A stretch of DNA of 64,000 bases, from assembly GCA_038380435.1 (NCBI GenBank), contig JAWZYU010000020.1, forward strand, positions 38,658,307 to 38,722,306. The letters run 5' to 3'. This document shows, piece by piece, positions 10,996-22,582 of the stretch (its first letter is position 1; every line of letters begins with the position of its first letter). The translations under genes and the position numbers were made by a program. This DNA is from Ryuthela nishihirai. Taxonomy: Eukaryota > Arthropoda > Arachnida > Araneae > Heptathelidae. The notes under the pieces are model-generated. The model saw only the letters and a list, made by a program, of their open reading frames with translations. It was not told the origin of the DNA and searched no databases.

Positions 10996-11376
10996 GGGGG
11001 CGAGGGTGGCTCAGTCGGTAGCGTGCCAGACTCGTAATCTGCGGTTCCCAAGTTCGAGTCCCAGCTGGGTCAGCGTTGAGATTTATCTCCGCAAAATTCC
11101 CTGACCTGCCCACGGTCAGTAGGGACACCGATGGGCTTGGAAAGAACGCCGTCCGTCGGATGGGACATTAAACCGTGCCCCGTGTGCGGGAGAGCCATAC
11201 CGTGCACACGTCAAAGAATACGCTGGATGGCCTTGACGGGAGGCTACCATCTGTCTCCCAACAGTTGTTCCAGTAGGTCTCCTCTCCCAACTTTCTCTGA
11301 GCCTTCGGGGTCCTTGTGACCTGGCCATTTCGCCCATTGTGTGCAAAAAAGTGTCGCTCAGAGATAAAAGACCCAA
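10996..11376 (+). mobile_element. SINE-A, full-length copy
   Basis: Plus-strand SINE-A with intact head boxes and centre. Its tail is altered to AGATAAAAGACCCAAC. Flanks CACCTCTTTA and AACCTCTTCC are a weak TSD candidate. Confidence 0.88.
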
Positions 11377-11419
11377 CCTCTTCCTGTGTTAGAAAAATTC
11401 TGAAATATAGTGTATAATT

Positions 11420-11475
11420 ATACATTGTAATGTACACAGGTCTAAAGGCATTGTAATGTACACAGGTCTAAAGGG
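11420..11475. repeat. 27-bp tandem duplication
   Basis: GCATTGTAATGTACACAG plus TCTAAAGG occurs twice in a row. Simple local duplication. Confidence 0.7.
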
Positions 11476-12224
11476 GTTAAGATTAGTGTTAAGTGGGGAG
11501 ACTATGAGATTGCGCAGTTGGCTCTTCTAAAGTGCTCATAAATAAAAGACCAGTTATCCATCAATAATTTATATTTATTATAAAATCAAATTAGAGGCAA
11601 CAGTACAGTCATTCCTGTCTTTTGCTAACATCTAAGCGTCTTTCCTTCCCGTCATCTCAGGTATTCCTCCATTTCCTTATCTCCTGACTCATACTAGCTG
11701 GCACCGCTGTCTTTTGCATCTGTCAAGCGATGAGACACGTCCCCTGGGCCAGACAGAGTGTTGCCGACCGTTCCCTGCGGCCGCCCACCGCTGGTTCTCC
11801 GGCAGTGCCGATCTGTCTCTGGCAGCTGAATCCCACGACTCCGGCGGCGATCTATCACCTGGCCGGAGAACGGTAGAGGCGATCTACCTAGCAGCCAATC
11901 GTCGAGCGCTCGGTGGACTACTCACTTCTGATTCAGATTGACGGAAACATACAGGCCGCTGCCGAGAAAGTATTGAAAAAGATGGCCGTTGTGAAAGAAA
12001 TGGAAGACTAGGAGGTAAGGCGCAACTAAAGAGAAGGAAAGGAAATGGAAAATAGTGGTGGAAAGGATATTCGTTTTTCGTTATGGCTGTATTGAAATAA
12101 AGCTGTGCTTTTACAGTTTAACTCAGTGAAACTCTAGATGAATTACTTTAAAATGATGATTCAGTTATTTTGCTATAATATAAAGGAAACAGAGATAGTC
12201 AACATTCTGGTGACGGTGGGAAGA
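11476..12224. other. Unassigned sequence with a GC-rich core
   Basis: The stretch 11640-12010 is clearly richer in GC than its surroundings and holds an open frame of 75 residues at 11714-11941 (contains SLAAESHDSGGDLSPGRR). I recognise no domain in it. It might be an LTR or exon remnant, but no LTR ends, splice sites or protein motif are clear. Confidence 0.3.
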
Positions 12225-12225
12225 G

Positions 12226-12890
12226 GAGGGGGGAGGGCGGTGAACGGAAAGCTCGTAATGTGCAGTTCCCCGTTCGAATTTTACCCTGGGCCAGCTTTGA
12301 GATTTATCTCCGCAAAACGCCCCGCCCTGCCCACGGTCAGTAGGGGACACCGATGGGCTTGGAAAAGCCGCCGTCCGTCGGATGGGACGTTAAGCTGTGG
12401 TTCCGTGTGCGGGAGAGCCACACCCTGCACACGTTAAAGAACACTCTGGATGGACTTGACGGGAGGCTACCATCTGTCTCCTAACAGTCTCCTGCTCCCA
12501 ACAGCTGGCCAACTCTCTCCTAACAGTCCCCTGCTCCCAGTCTTCTCTGAGGCCTTGGGGTCATTGTCTGGTCATTTAGCCTTGTGTGCAAAATCGTCCG
12601 CTCAGAGGAAACCCAACACGTTCCGCCTTCGGTGAGAAAGGGTACCAATGGCTTGGAAAGGCCGCCGTCTGTCGGATGAGACGTTAAGCCGTTTCGCCGT
12701 GTAGAGGAGAGCCATACCTATGCACGCAAAAGAATACGTTGGATGACCCTGAAATGAGGCTACCATCTATAACCTAACAGCTTTCCAGTGGATCTATTTC
12801 TCGAACTTTCTCTAAGCGCTTGGGTCCTTGAGATCTGGTCATTTAGTCCATTGTAATAAAAAAAAATGCCGCTCAAAGGTTAAACAATTC
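12226..12890 (+). mobile_element. Two adjacent decayed SINE-A copies
   Basis: First copy 12226-12617: head worn (CTCGTAATGTGCAGTTCC still readable), good centre, and an internal duplication of CTCCTAACAGTC-CCTGCTCCCA near 12478-12540. Second copy 12618-12890: no head, starts near GGTGAGAAAGGGTACC, keeps GTCGGATGAGACGTTAAGCC, tail GGTTAAACAATTC. Both are on the plus strand and old. Confidence 0.78.
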
Positions 12891-13311
12891 ATATTCTGGT
12901 TAAGTGAGACCTAATAGCCGACGTTTTTCTTAAAGCAAACCAGAATAATAAGTATCGCATCTGTAGTGAATGGAACGCCCGTTTTTAAAGAGAATGAAGT
13001 TTTTCGTTTTTCTACTTTGTCACCCTGTAACAGTGCAAATTCGAATTAATGGATGGTTGGTTGATTGTTGGGGTTTTATGGCGCAAGAGCAATAAAGAAT
13101 ATGTTTCGCCGAATTAATGGATGACTTTGAAAAGATAACATAAACAAACAAAATAAATTTTAACTTACCCCACCCTCTGGGGTTAAAATGAAACGAATAA
13201 GTTCTGTCAGTGGAAACGTCTATACTAGTGCTTAAGATTTCTCGATAAAAGAAAAAATTACCTCTTATTTCTCGAGAAATTAATTCTCATATAATATACA
13301 AATAACATTTG
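12891..13311. other. AT-rich sequence, nothing recognised
   Basis: About 400 bp. GATTGTTGGGGTTTTATGGCGCAAGAGC near 13066 looks like the edge of some repeat, but I cannot assign it. Confidence 0.4.
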
Positions 13312-13324
13312 CCCGCTTAAATTG

Positions 13325-13695
13325 GGCGGGGGTGGCTCAGGCGGTAGCGCGCCAGGCTCGTAATCTGTAGCTCCCAGGTTCGAGTCCCAGCTGTGTCAGC
13401 GTCGAGATTTATCTCTGCAAAATTCTTCGCCCTGTCCACGGTCAGTAGGGGACACCGATGGGCTTGGAAAGGCCGCCGTCCGTCGGATGGGACGTTAAGC
13501 CGTGGCCTCGTGTACGGGAGAGCCACACCCTGTGCACGTTAAAGAACACGCTGGGTGGCTACCATCTGTCTCCCAACAGCTGTTCCAGTGGGTCCCCTCC
13601 CCAAACCTTCTCTGAGCCTTCGGGGTCCTTGTGACCTGGCCATTTAGCCCATGGTGTGCAATAAAGTCCCGCTCAGAGGTAAAACAACCCAACCC
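13325..13695 (+). mobile_element. SINE-A, nearly full-length
   Basis: Plus-strand SINE-A with head, linker and tail. About 25 bp are missing from the centre (GGATGGCCTTGACGGGAGG is shortened to GGGTGG near 13550). The TSD CCCGCTTAAATT flanks it (about 13312-13323 and 13700-13711). Confidence 0.92.
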
Positions 13696-13854
13696 AACAA
13701 CCCGCTTAAATTCAGTTTAAAAGGTTATATAACAATAAAATATCACTCTTTAATACTGAATTCATATAATTTATTTATTACTTTAACACGAAATACAATA
13801 TGTAGATAAAAAATGATTGCAAAACATAATTTAATGCATTTATTGTTCAACTTT

Positions 13855-14095
13855 GAAATAATTTTTCAAAAAACATAGCGCATCCAAAGTAGTATTGGAC
13901 AATCGATTTCTCTTCTTCGTAACAAAATCGTTAGCAATAGGAAAATTACGTTCATTTTGTGTAGACGTAGGCTCTATTGTGGACAAGGCATCTCTAAGTA
14001 GTTCCAAATTTGTTGTTCATATACCCGTTGTTTGAAATATATGAAATTCTTGTTTAATATTCTGATATTTGTCAGTAACACCAGGTTTCACTTCT
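13855..14095 (-). pseudogene. hAT transposase, C-terminal dimerisation part
   Basis: Minus-strand translation over frames gives LRDALSTIEPTSTQNERNFP and then DFVTKKRNRLSNTTLDALCF, followed by LKNYF. This is the hallmark of the hAT C-terminal dimerisation domain (family pattern: SxxxERxFS...KRxRLxxxxxxxLxFL). It continues the transposase gene of 14097-14519 after frame breaks. The domain joins transposase subunits. As seen it is broken. Confidence 0.85.
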
Positions 14096-14096
14096 C

Positions 14097-14519
14097 TCAC
14101 ATTTTCTGTTTAGATAAATTTAATTGTTCTTCTTTTCCATTCATTGGAACTTCATTAACATCTTCTTCGTCAGTATCAAACTGTTGACAACTAGCAAATG
14201 ATCTATTTAACATTTCTTTAGCAATTTTGTAAATTTCATTTTTCGAGACTAGTCTCAAAAATGTATCTTTTTCTTCGCAAGCGGGATTTTGTAAATATTT
14301 ATAAAGAGATATGATGTTACTGTTTCTTCTTTTACTTATTTCTTCTTTAATTGCAATAAGAATCTCCTTACTTAGTTCATTTTTAACCTTCTCTAATTTC
14401 GAAAACAAAAATTTTAAGGCTCCTTCTGCAGTTAACAATGTAGAATCTTCTCGGCTCAGACACTCAACGGTTATTCGAACGGGCTCTAATATAGTTAGTA
14501 ATGTTTTAGCCATATTCAC
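14097..14519 (-). pseudogene. hAT transposase, middle to C-terminal part
   Basis: Open frame of 140 residues on the minus strand. It begins NMAKTLLTILEPVRITVECL and continues with SREDSTLLTAEGALKFLFSK, typical of BED-type hAT transposases (family pattern LxPxxxxxExLSxxxxxTxxxxxPxxxxL). It joins directly to the 33-bp tandem array: the array unit reads NMDTMWREDYV and this part starts NMAK, in the same phase. The true protein start is far upstream, at about 19565. Confidence 0.85.
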
Positions 14520-17500
14520 CTAATCTTCCCTCCACATAGTATCCATATTCACCTAATCTTCCCTCCACATAGTATCCATATTCACGTAATCTTCCCTCCA
14601 CATAGTATCCATATTCACGTAATCTTCCCTCCACATAGTATCCATATTCACGTAATCTTCCCTCCACATAGAGTATCCATATTCATGAATCTTCCCTCCA
14701 CATAGTATCCATATTCACGTAATCTTCCCTCCACATAGTATCCATATTCACCTAATCTTCCCTCCACATAGTATCCATATTCATCTAATCTTCCCTCCAC
14801 ATAGTATCCATATTCACCTAATCTTCCCTCCACATAGTATCCATATTCACGAAATCTTCCCTCCACATAGTATCCATATTCACGTAATCTTCCCTCCACA
14901 TAGTAACCATATTCACGCAATCTTCCCTCCACATAGTAACCATATTCACGCAATCTTCCCTCCACATAGTATCCATATTCACGCAATCTTCCCTCCACAT
15001 AGTATCCATATTCACGTAATCTTCCCTCCACATAGTATCCATATTCACGCAATCTTCCCTCCACATAGTATCCATATTCACGTAATCTTCCCTCCACATA
15101 GTATCCATATTCACGTAATCTTCCCTCCACATAGTATCCATATTCACGTAATCTTCCCTCCACATAGTATCCATATTCACGTAATCTTCCCTCCACATAG
15201 TATCCATATTCACCTAATCTTCCCTCCACATAGTATCCATATTCACGTAATCTTCCCTCCACATAGTATCCATATTCACCTAATCTTCCCTCCACATAGT
15301 ATCCATATTCACCTAATCTTCCCTCCACATAGTATCCATATTCACCTAATCTTCCCTCCACATAGTATCCATATTCACGTAATCTTCCCTCCACATAGTA
15401 ACCATATTCACGCAATCTTCCCTCCACATAGTAACCATATTCACGCAATCTTCCCTCCACATAGTATCCATATTCACGGAATCTTCCCTCCACATAGTAT
15501 CCATATTCACGCAATCTTCTCTCCACATAGTATCCATATTCACGTAATCTTCCCTCCACATAGTATCCATATTCACGTAATCTTCCCTCCACATAGTATC
15601 CATATTCACGTAATCTTCCCTCCACATAGTATCCATATTCACCTAATCTTCCCTCCACATAGTATCCATATTCACCTAATCTTCCCTCCACATAGTATCC
15701 ATATTCACCTAATCTTCCCTCCACATAGTATCCATATTCACGTAATCTTCCCTCCACATAGTATCCATATTCACGTAATCTTCCCTCCACATAGAGTATC
15801 CATATTCATGAATCTTCCCTCCACATAGTATCCATATTCACGTAATCTTCCCTCCACATAGTATCCATATTCACCTAATCTTCCCTCCACATAGTATCCA
15901 TATTCATCTAATCTTCCCTCCACATAGTATCCATATTCACCTAATCTTCCCTCCACATAGTATCCATATTCACGAAATCTTCCCTCCACATAGTATCCAT
16001 ATTCACGTAATCTTCCCTCCACATAGTAACCATATTCACGCAATCTTCCCTCCACATAGTAACCATATTCACGCAATCTTCCCTCCACATAGTATCCATA
16101 TTCACGCAATCTTCCCTCCACATAGTATCCATATTCACGTAATCTTCCCTCCACATAGTATCCATATTCACGCAATCTTCCCTCCACATAGTATCCATAT
16201 TCACGTAATCTTCCCTCCACATAGTATCCATATTCACGTAATCTTCCCTCCACATAGTATCCATATTCACGTAATCTTCCCTCCACATAGTATCCATATT
16301 CACGTAATCTTCCCTCCACATAGTATCCATATTCACCTAATCTTCCCTCCACATAGTATCCATATTCACGTAATCTTCCCTCCACATAGTATCCATATTC
16401 ACCTAATCTTCCCTCCACATAGTATCCATATTCACCTAATCTTCCCTCCACATAGTATCCATATTCACCTAATCTTCCCTCCACATAGTATCCATATTCA
16501 CGTAATCTTCCCTCCACATAGTAACCATATTCACGCAATCTTCCCTCCACATAGTAACCATATTCACGCAATCTTCCCTCCACATAGTATCCATATTCAC
16601 GGAATCTTCCCTCCACATAGTATCCATATTCACGCAATCTTCTCTCCACATAGTATCCATATTCACGTAATCTTCCCTCCACATAGTATCCATATTCACG
16701 CAATCTTCCCTCCACATAGTATCCATATTCACGTAATCTTCCCTCCACATAGTATCCATATTCACGTAATCTTCCCTCCACATAGTATCCATATTCACGT
16801 AATCTTCCCTCCACATAGTATCCATATTCACCTAATCTTCCCTCCACATAGTATCCATATTCACGTAATCTTCCCTCCACATAGTATCCATATTCACCTA
16901 ATCTTCCCTCCACATAGTATCCATATTCACCTAATCTTCCCTCCACATAGTATCCATATTCACCTAATCTTCCCTCCACATAGTATCCATATTCACGTAA
17001 TCTTCCCTCCACATAGTAACCATATTCACGCAATCTTCCCTCCACATAGTAACCATATTCACGCAATCTTCCCTCCACATAGTATCCATATTCACGGAAT
17101 CTTCCCTCCACATAGTATCCATATTCACGCAATCTTCTCTCCACATAGTATCCATATTCACGTAATCTTCCCTCCACATAGTATCCATATTCACGTAATC
17201 TTCCCTCCACATAGTATCCATATTCACCTAATCTTCCCTCCACATAGTATCCATATTCACGTAATCTTCCCTCCACATAGTATCCATATTCACCTAATCT
17301 TCCCTCCACATAGTATCCATATTCACCTAATCTTCCCTCCACATAGTATCCATATTCACCTAATCTTCCCTCCACATAGTATCCATATTCACGTAATCTT
17401 CCCTCCACATAGTAACCATATTCACGCAATCTTCCCTCCACATAGTAACCATATTCACGCAATCTTCCCTCCACATAGTATCCATATTCACGGAATCTTC

Positions 17501-19107
17501 CCTCCACATAGTATCCATATTCACGCAATCTTCTCTCCACATAGTATCCATATTCACGTAATCTTCCCTCCACATAGTATCCATATTCACGTAATCTTCC
17601 CTCCACATAGTATCCATATTCACGTAATCTTCCCTCCACATAGTATCCATATTCACCTAATCTTCCCTCCACATAGTATCCATATTCACCTAATCTTCCC
17701 TCCACATAGTATCCATATTCACCTAATCTTCCCTCCACATAGTATCCATATTCACGTAATCTTCCCTCCACATAGTATCCATATTCACGTAATCTTCCCT
17801 CCACATAGAGTATCCATATTCATGAATCTTCCCTCCACATAGTATCCATATTCACGTAATCTTCCCTCCACATAGTATCCATATTCACCTAATCTTCCCT
17901 CCACATAGTATCCATATTCATCTAATCTTCCCTCCACATAGTATCCATATTCACCTAATCTTCCCTCCACATAGTATCCATATTCACGAAATCTTCCCTC
18001 CACATAGTATCCATATTCACGTAATCTTCCCTCCACATAGTAACCATATTCACGCAATCTTCCCTCCACATAGTAACCATATTCACGCAATCTTCCCTCC
18101 ACATAGTATCCATATTCACGCAATCTTCCCTCCACATAGTATCCATATTCACGTAATCTTCCCTCCACATAGTATCCATATTCACGCAATCTTCCCTCCA
18201 CATAGTATCCATATTCACGTAATCTTCCCTCCACATAGTATCCATATTCACGTAATCTTCCCTCCACATAGTATCCATATTCACGTAATCTTCCCTCCAC
18301 ATAGTATCCATATTCACGTAATCTTCCCTCCACATAGTATCCATATTCACCTAATCTTCCCTCCACATAGTATCCATATTCACGTAATCTTCCCTCCACA
18401 TAGTATCCATATTCACCTAATCTTCCCTCCACATAGTATCCATATTCACCTAATCTTCCCTCCACATAGTATCCATATTCACCTAATCTTCCCTCCACAT
18501 AGTATCCATATTCACGTAATCTTCCCTCCACATAGTAACCATATTCACGCAATCTTCCCTCCACATAGTAACCATATTCACGCAATCTTCCCTCCACATA
18601 GTATCCATATTCACGGAATCTTCCCTCCACATAGTATCCATATTCACGCAATCTTCTCTCCACATAGTATCCATATTCACGTAATCTTCCCTCCACATAG
18701 TATCCATATTCACGTAATCTTCCCTCCACATAGTATCCATATTCACGTAATCTTCCCTCCACATAGTATCCATATTCACCTAATCTTCCCTCCACATAGT
18801 ATCCATATTCACCTAATCTTCCCTCCACATAGTATCCATATTCACCTAATCTTCCCTCCACATAGTATCCATATTCACGTAATCTTCCCTCCACATAGTA
18901 ACCATATTCACGCAATCTTCCCTCCACATAGTAACCATATTCACGCAATCTTCCCTCCACATAGTATCCATATTCACGTAATCTTCCCTCCACATAGTAT
19001 CCATATTCACGCAATCTTCTCTCCACATAGTATCCATATTCACGTAATCTTCCTTCCACATAGTATCCATATTCACGTAATCTTCCCTCCACATAGTATC
19101 CATATTC
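14511..19107 (-). repeat. 33-bp coding-derived minisatellite, about 139 copies
   Basis: About 4.6 kb of head-to-tail 33-bp units, with very high identity between units. On the minus strand in the transposase phase a unit reads NMDTMWREDYV. Variants differ mainly at one triplet: TAC (Y), TGC (C) or TAG (stop). A second phase reads EGRLREYGYYV and stays open for up to 677 residues. One variant unit (+2 bases, -1 base) recurs near 14671, 15794 and 17808. The array lies exactly between the two halves of a hAT transposase, which read into it in the same phase at both ends. It therefore arose by expansion of one 33-bp piece of that gene. Confidence 0.95.
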
Positions 19108-19565
19108 AGTTCACTTAGTGCCATTTTCACAGGATTTTTAATTCGTAAAAAGTGTTTGATCATAATCTCCACGGTATTCTACCTTGTCTTACAATCCAAA
19201 AGTAGTGACAGTTCCTTTTGTTCATATTCTTGTACATATTTTTGCAAAACGCTAATTTTGACAGGAGATTTTTTGAAAATTATTACAATTTTCCGTATAC
19301 CTATAACTGTATCTTCTATAACATTTTGCAGCTCACTGTTTATCACTGGTTCAGATTTAAAATCGGATTCATATTCTGATTCTTTGGCTCGATATTTGAT
19401 TCTTCCCTCTTTTAGCCGTGTACCCCTTTAAAGGTGCCTGCGAAGACCAATTGTTACTGAACCTTTAGAAGAAAAAGTCTTATTGCAAAGATTACAAGTT
19501 GCCAAATCCTTATTATTACTATTCTTCTTGAAATGTGACCAAGAGTTCTTATAAAATTTGTTCAT
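19108..19565 (-). pseudogene. hAT transposase, N-terminal part with BED finger
   Basis: Read on the minus strand from ATG at 19565. The start MNKFYKNSWSHFKK is followed by CNLCNKTFSSKGSV and GLRRHL, a BED zinc finger (C-x2-C then H). A one-base insertion turns the expected H-L-K-x-V-H into a stop at about 19430. Farther on are VIGIRKIVIIFKKSPVK, LQKYVQEYEQKELSLLLDCK and TR-stop-N, which match the family motif VRxIVxxFxxSP...LLxDCxTRWN, with Trp changed to TAG. It ends MALSELNMD and enters the array. Compared with full transposases, about 200 residues between finger and SP motif are missing, so an internal deletion is likely. Confidence 0.85.
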
Positions 19566-19830
19566 CTTTATGGGCTAAAAACACAAAAGAAAATGAATTA
19601 AATTTAAATATTTAAAAAAGAACTACAGAACAAAAACAAACTGCACAACCGCACTGAACAACGCAGATGCGCAAGTTTTTTAAGTATTTATTACTTAAGA
19701 AGTTATAAATAAAATTATAGTTATTAATTTTCCAGGTATTGCAAAAACAAAAACAGTAAACATGGACCGTTAGAAATTGTTGATAAAAACAACAATAATT
19801 TCGATATCGATTCCAAGAAATAATTTTCTG
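19566..19830 (-). other. Probable 5' flank of the hAT element
   Basis: AT-rich leader upstream of the hAT start codon. I could not identify the hAT terminal inverted repeat or 8-bp TSD here or beyond 13.85 kb, so the element borders are open. Confidence 0.35.
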
Positions 19831-19840
19831 CAGAAATGAG

Positions 19841-20233
19841 TTGGGTTGTTTTACCTCTGAGTGGCACTTTTTTGCACACCATGGGCTAAATGGCCAGGTC
19901 ACAAGGACCCCGAAGGCTCAGAGAAGGTTGGGGGAGGGGACCCACTGAAACAGCTGTTGGGAGACAGATGGTAGCCTCCCTTCAAGGAGGCTACCATCCA
20001 GCGTGTTCTTTAAAGTGCACAGGGTATGGCTGGCTCTCCCGCATACGGAGCCACGCTTAACGTCGCATCAGACGGACGGTGGCCTTTCCAAGTCCATCGG
20101 TGTCCCCTATTGACCGTGGGCAGGGAGGGGAGATTTGCGGAGATAAATCTCAACGCTGACCCAGCTGGGACTCGAACCTGGGAACTACAGATTACGAGCC
20201 TGACGCGCTACCGACTGAGGCACCCCGCCCCCA
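19841..20233 (-). mobile_element. SINE-A, full-length copy
   Basis: Minus-strand SINE-A. The TSD CAGAAATGAG is at 19831-19840 and 20234-20243. Near 19975-20000 the stretch GGAGGCTACCATCC is partly repeated, adding about 14 bp to the centre. Confidence 0.93.
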
Positions 20234-20243
20234 CAGAAATGAG

Positions 20244-20668
20244 AAAAACAAATTTTTTTTTTTTACTTTTTTCTCGAGAAGAAACACTAGTCTATACCCT
20301 CAAACTCTACCACCGAAATTTACAGTTTCTAGCATAAGCAGATCGTTTGCAATATTCGTTGGATAGTTCATTAATTGATAGTTTAATTCTAATATTTCAT
20401 TAGTACCTATTTGAAACAGAAATTATTTTTCATCTATTAATTAAAACCAAAAAAATTTAAATCACTCTAAAACTATTGTTTTTTTTAACCTGTGTTCCGT
20501 TAAATGTTCCGCTTGAAATCAAACTGTTCTATTCGTTCAGATATTTAAAAAAGATATTGTTGCAAAAAAAAAGTGATTTCTGGCTCGTATGGCAACCCGG
20601 GTTTCTCCTTCCTTCGTATGTTTACGAGAAGTTACTAGGCAATCGTCATGACAACGACCGGATCTAGT
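20244..20668. other. AT-rich sequence, nothing recognised
   Basis: No gene or element recognised; several A/T homopolymer runs. Confidence 0.45.
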
Positions 20669-20776
20669 GTGGGTTGGGTTGGGTTGTTTTACCTCTGAGC
20701 GGCACTTTTCTGCACACCATGGGCTAAATGGCCAGGTCACATGGACCCCGAAGGCTCAGAGAAGGTTGGGGGAGGG
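20669..20776 (-). mobile_element. SINE-A 3' fragment
   Basis: About 108 bp of the SINE-A 3' end (minus strand), from GGGTTGGGTTG to GGTTGGGGGAGGGG. It is cut where a SINE-B fragment begins. Confidence 0.88.
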
Positions 20777-20833
20777 GTATTTTTGTGTTATTTTTCTGCT
20801 GAGGTCCCGCCATCTTCACTGACCTTCTACTAT
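20777..20833 (+). mobile_element. SINE-B middle fragment, left of an insert
   Basis: GTTATTTTTCTGCTGAGGTC and CCGCCATCTTC match the SINE-B centre. It stops at GACCTTCTACTAT (20821-20833). The rest of the SINE-B resumes at 21364 with GACCTTCTGCTAT, a 13-bp duplication with one difference. Confidence 0.78.
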
Positions 20834-21363
20834 CCCTCTCGACAGGGAACCACCTTGACCTTGACGTGGGGGGGGGGGGAAGGGGGCTTGTGGCCTAGTG
20901 CGGTCCAAGACTCTGCTGACCGGTGTGGGACCCGGTTGGACAGAGTTAAGATCATCTGAGGTCGAAGGCATTGCTGACCGGTTTGGGACCTGGTTGGACA
21001 GTGCTAAGACTTCCATCACGTGCTCAGTGGAGCAGTTCAGGGCCCTGCTGAACGACTTGGTACCTCTAGTAGGCTGGAACCCTTTTTCAAAATCTGGGTC
21101 CAACTAAGAGTTCCCACCCCACGAACTTGGGTCTATATATATATATCCTTGTTTGTGGCTAACCGGGGAACAGATTAAATTTAGGTTTTGATCGATGGTT
21201 GAGCTTTCCTTCTATAGGACTGCTCGCCGTAGGATAGTCGGGGATGAGCTTTGTCCTTATGGTATAGTCTTGCCCCCGACCGTAGATAGTGTTAACACGG
21301 AAATTCCTTCAACTGGTAGTGTCGTGAGACGGAACCGGGGTTTTGCTCGTGAGATTGCAATTT
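20834..21363. mobile_element. Unclassified 530-bp insert in SINE-B
   Basis: Inserted in a SINE-B and flanked by the 13-bp repeat GACCTTCTRCTAT, as expected of a target duplication. It has a run of 10 G near 20870 and a tandem pair of about 59 bp with TGCTGACCGGTGTGGGACC (20913) and TGCTGACCGGTTTGGGACC (20972). There is no poly-A, tRNA head or terminal inverted repeat that I can see. It may be a truncated retroelement; I cannot name it. Confidence 0.6.
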
Positions 21364-21447
21364 GACCTTCTGCTATGGCGTGTAAACTGATAGCCTCATA
21401 TCAGACCTCTGTTGCAAGCAGCAACTTGAGGGGTTATTTATTATTTT
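21364..21447 (+). mobile_element. SINE-B 3' fragment, right of the insert
   Basis: GTGTAAACTGATAGCCTC, CAGACCTCTGTTGCAAGCAG and CTTGAGGGGTTATTTATT match the SINE-B 3' half. It completes the fragment at 20777-20833. Confidence 0.8.
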
Positions 21448-22574
21448 CATTAATTTATTTTACCTTTAAGAAAATTTCACTATTATTTTATTATATAAAC
21501 TTTGCTATTGATACTTCACACCTAAAGCTAACCTCGTCCCAAAGAGCTTTCCTAAATTTGCCCCTGTAAAAGAAAACTTTAAAGAAGGAAAAATGAAAAA
21601 AAAATCAAGCCAACGAGATTTCTTCAGTCTTTAAAAATATTCGAAGGGCAGAAATAATGAGGGGCCGGAAAATCAAAACCTCTTTATTTCTCTTTTGTTG
21701 ACGAAAATCCAGTGAAGGAGAAAGGAAGAAAATGAACGGCATTGCTCAGTGCGGCGTTACCGTGCTCAGGGAAGTGGATAATTAACCCTCTAAAAAAACC
21801 CCTTGAAATGCTGCTTTTAACACCAGCTTCCGTCCGCCGATGTCTAGACAAGTGGTGGTGAACAAGAAGAGGGGGGAGGGAGTTAGAAGAAAGGGGATGA
21901 GGGAGGGATGAATTTTGGAGAAGGATGGATGTCGACTTTTTGCATCGTTATTGAAGCAAGCAGTCTGCTGTGGGTTGTTGGAGAGGTGAGGTTACCTTTT
22001 CGTTTCCTGTTTGTTTGGACATCAAAGCACCTGCTTCATGAACTCAAAAAGGCGTGAGGGGACAATAACGCTCTTCTAGGGGGGTGATTAATTAGTCGCT
22101 TTTCTTTTTCGGAATTGGGTTTTATTTTAAAATTTATCAAATGGATCTTTTTTTTTGCTTCTGTCACAGGAAAGGCATGCGAAACAGATGAGAAAAAAAT
22201 AGACACTGCGGCGAGACTGTCTGCAGCCTGTGATGCTCGACGCAGGCGATTTCCGTAGCGTCTTGCATGGCCGAGGTTTTTTGACCCGGAAAGAAAGAAT
22301 GCGATGGACCAAGAGCTGGCCAAGAAAAAATTGTAAATATCATTCTTTGATATTTGCAATTAATTTTGTTATTGTGTGCATTCATGCATTGGTTATGGAA
22401 GGTTAATTAGACCAGAATTTTCTAAACTCTTTTTAGCTGAGGACTGATTTTTTGCAGAACAAAAAATATAAACGCATATAAAAAACAACGAATTAAAACC
22501 CCAAATAAATTTTTACTCTTAACGTAATCTTATAACGATTGTAGTAGATCTCGAAGTTTGGAAACCTCATTTCA
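21448..22574. other. Single-copy-looking sequence, no gene recognised
   Basis: About 1.1 kb. The frames at 22036-22385 (60-107 residues) overlap each other, are low in complexity and show no known motif. No splice or promoter evidence that I can support. Confidence 0.4.
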
Positions 22575-22582
22575 TGCTAGAG

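Noticed and set aside
11640..12010. GC-rich block as host exon or LTR
   Set aside because: No splice signals, LTR ends or protein motif that can be supported; kept only as unassigned.
15771..17804. 677-residue open frame as a repeat protein gene
   Set aside because: Pure product of a 33-bp unit lacking stops in one phase. Its start and end lie within the array, and the flanks show the array belongs to a hAT gene in another phase.
14511..19107. CRISPR-like regular repeat
   Set aside because: Units are directly adjacent with no unique spacers, and the genome is eukaryotic.
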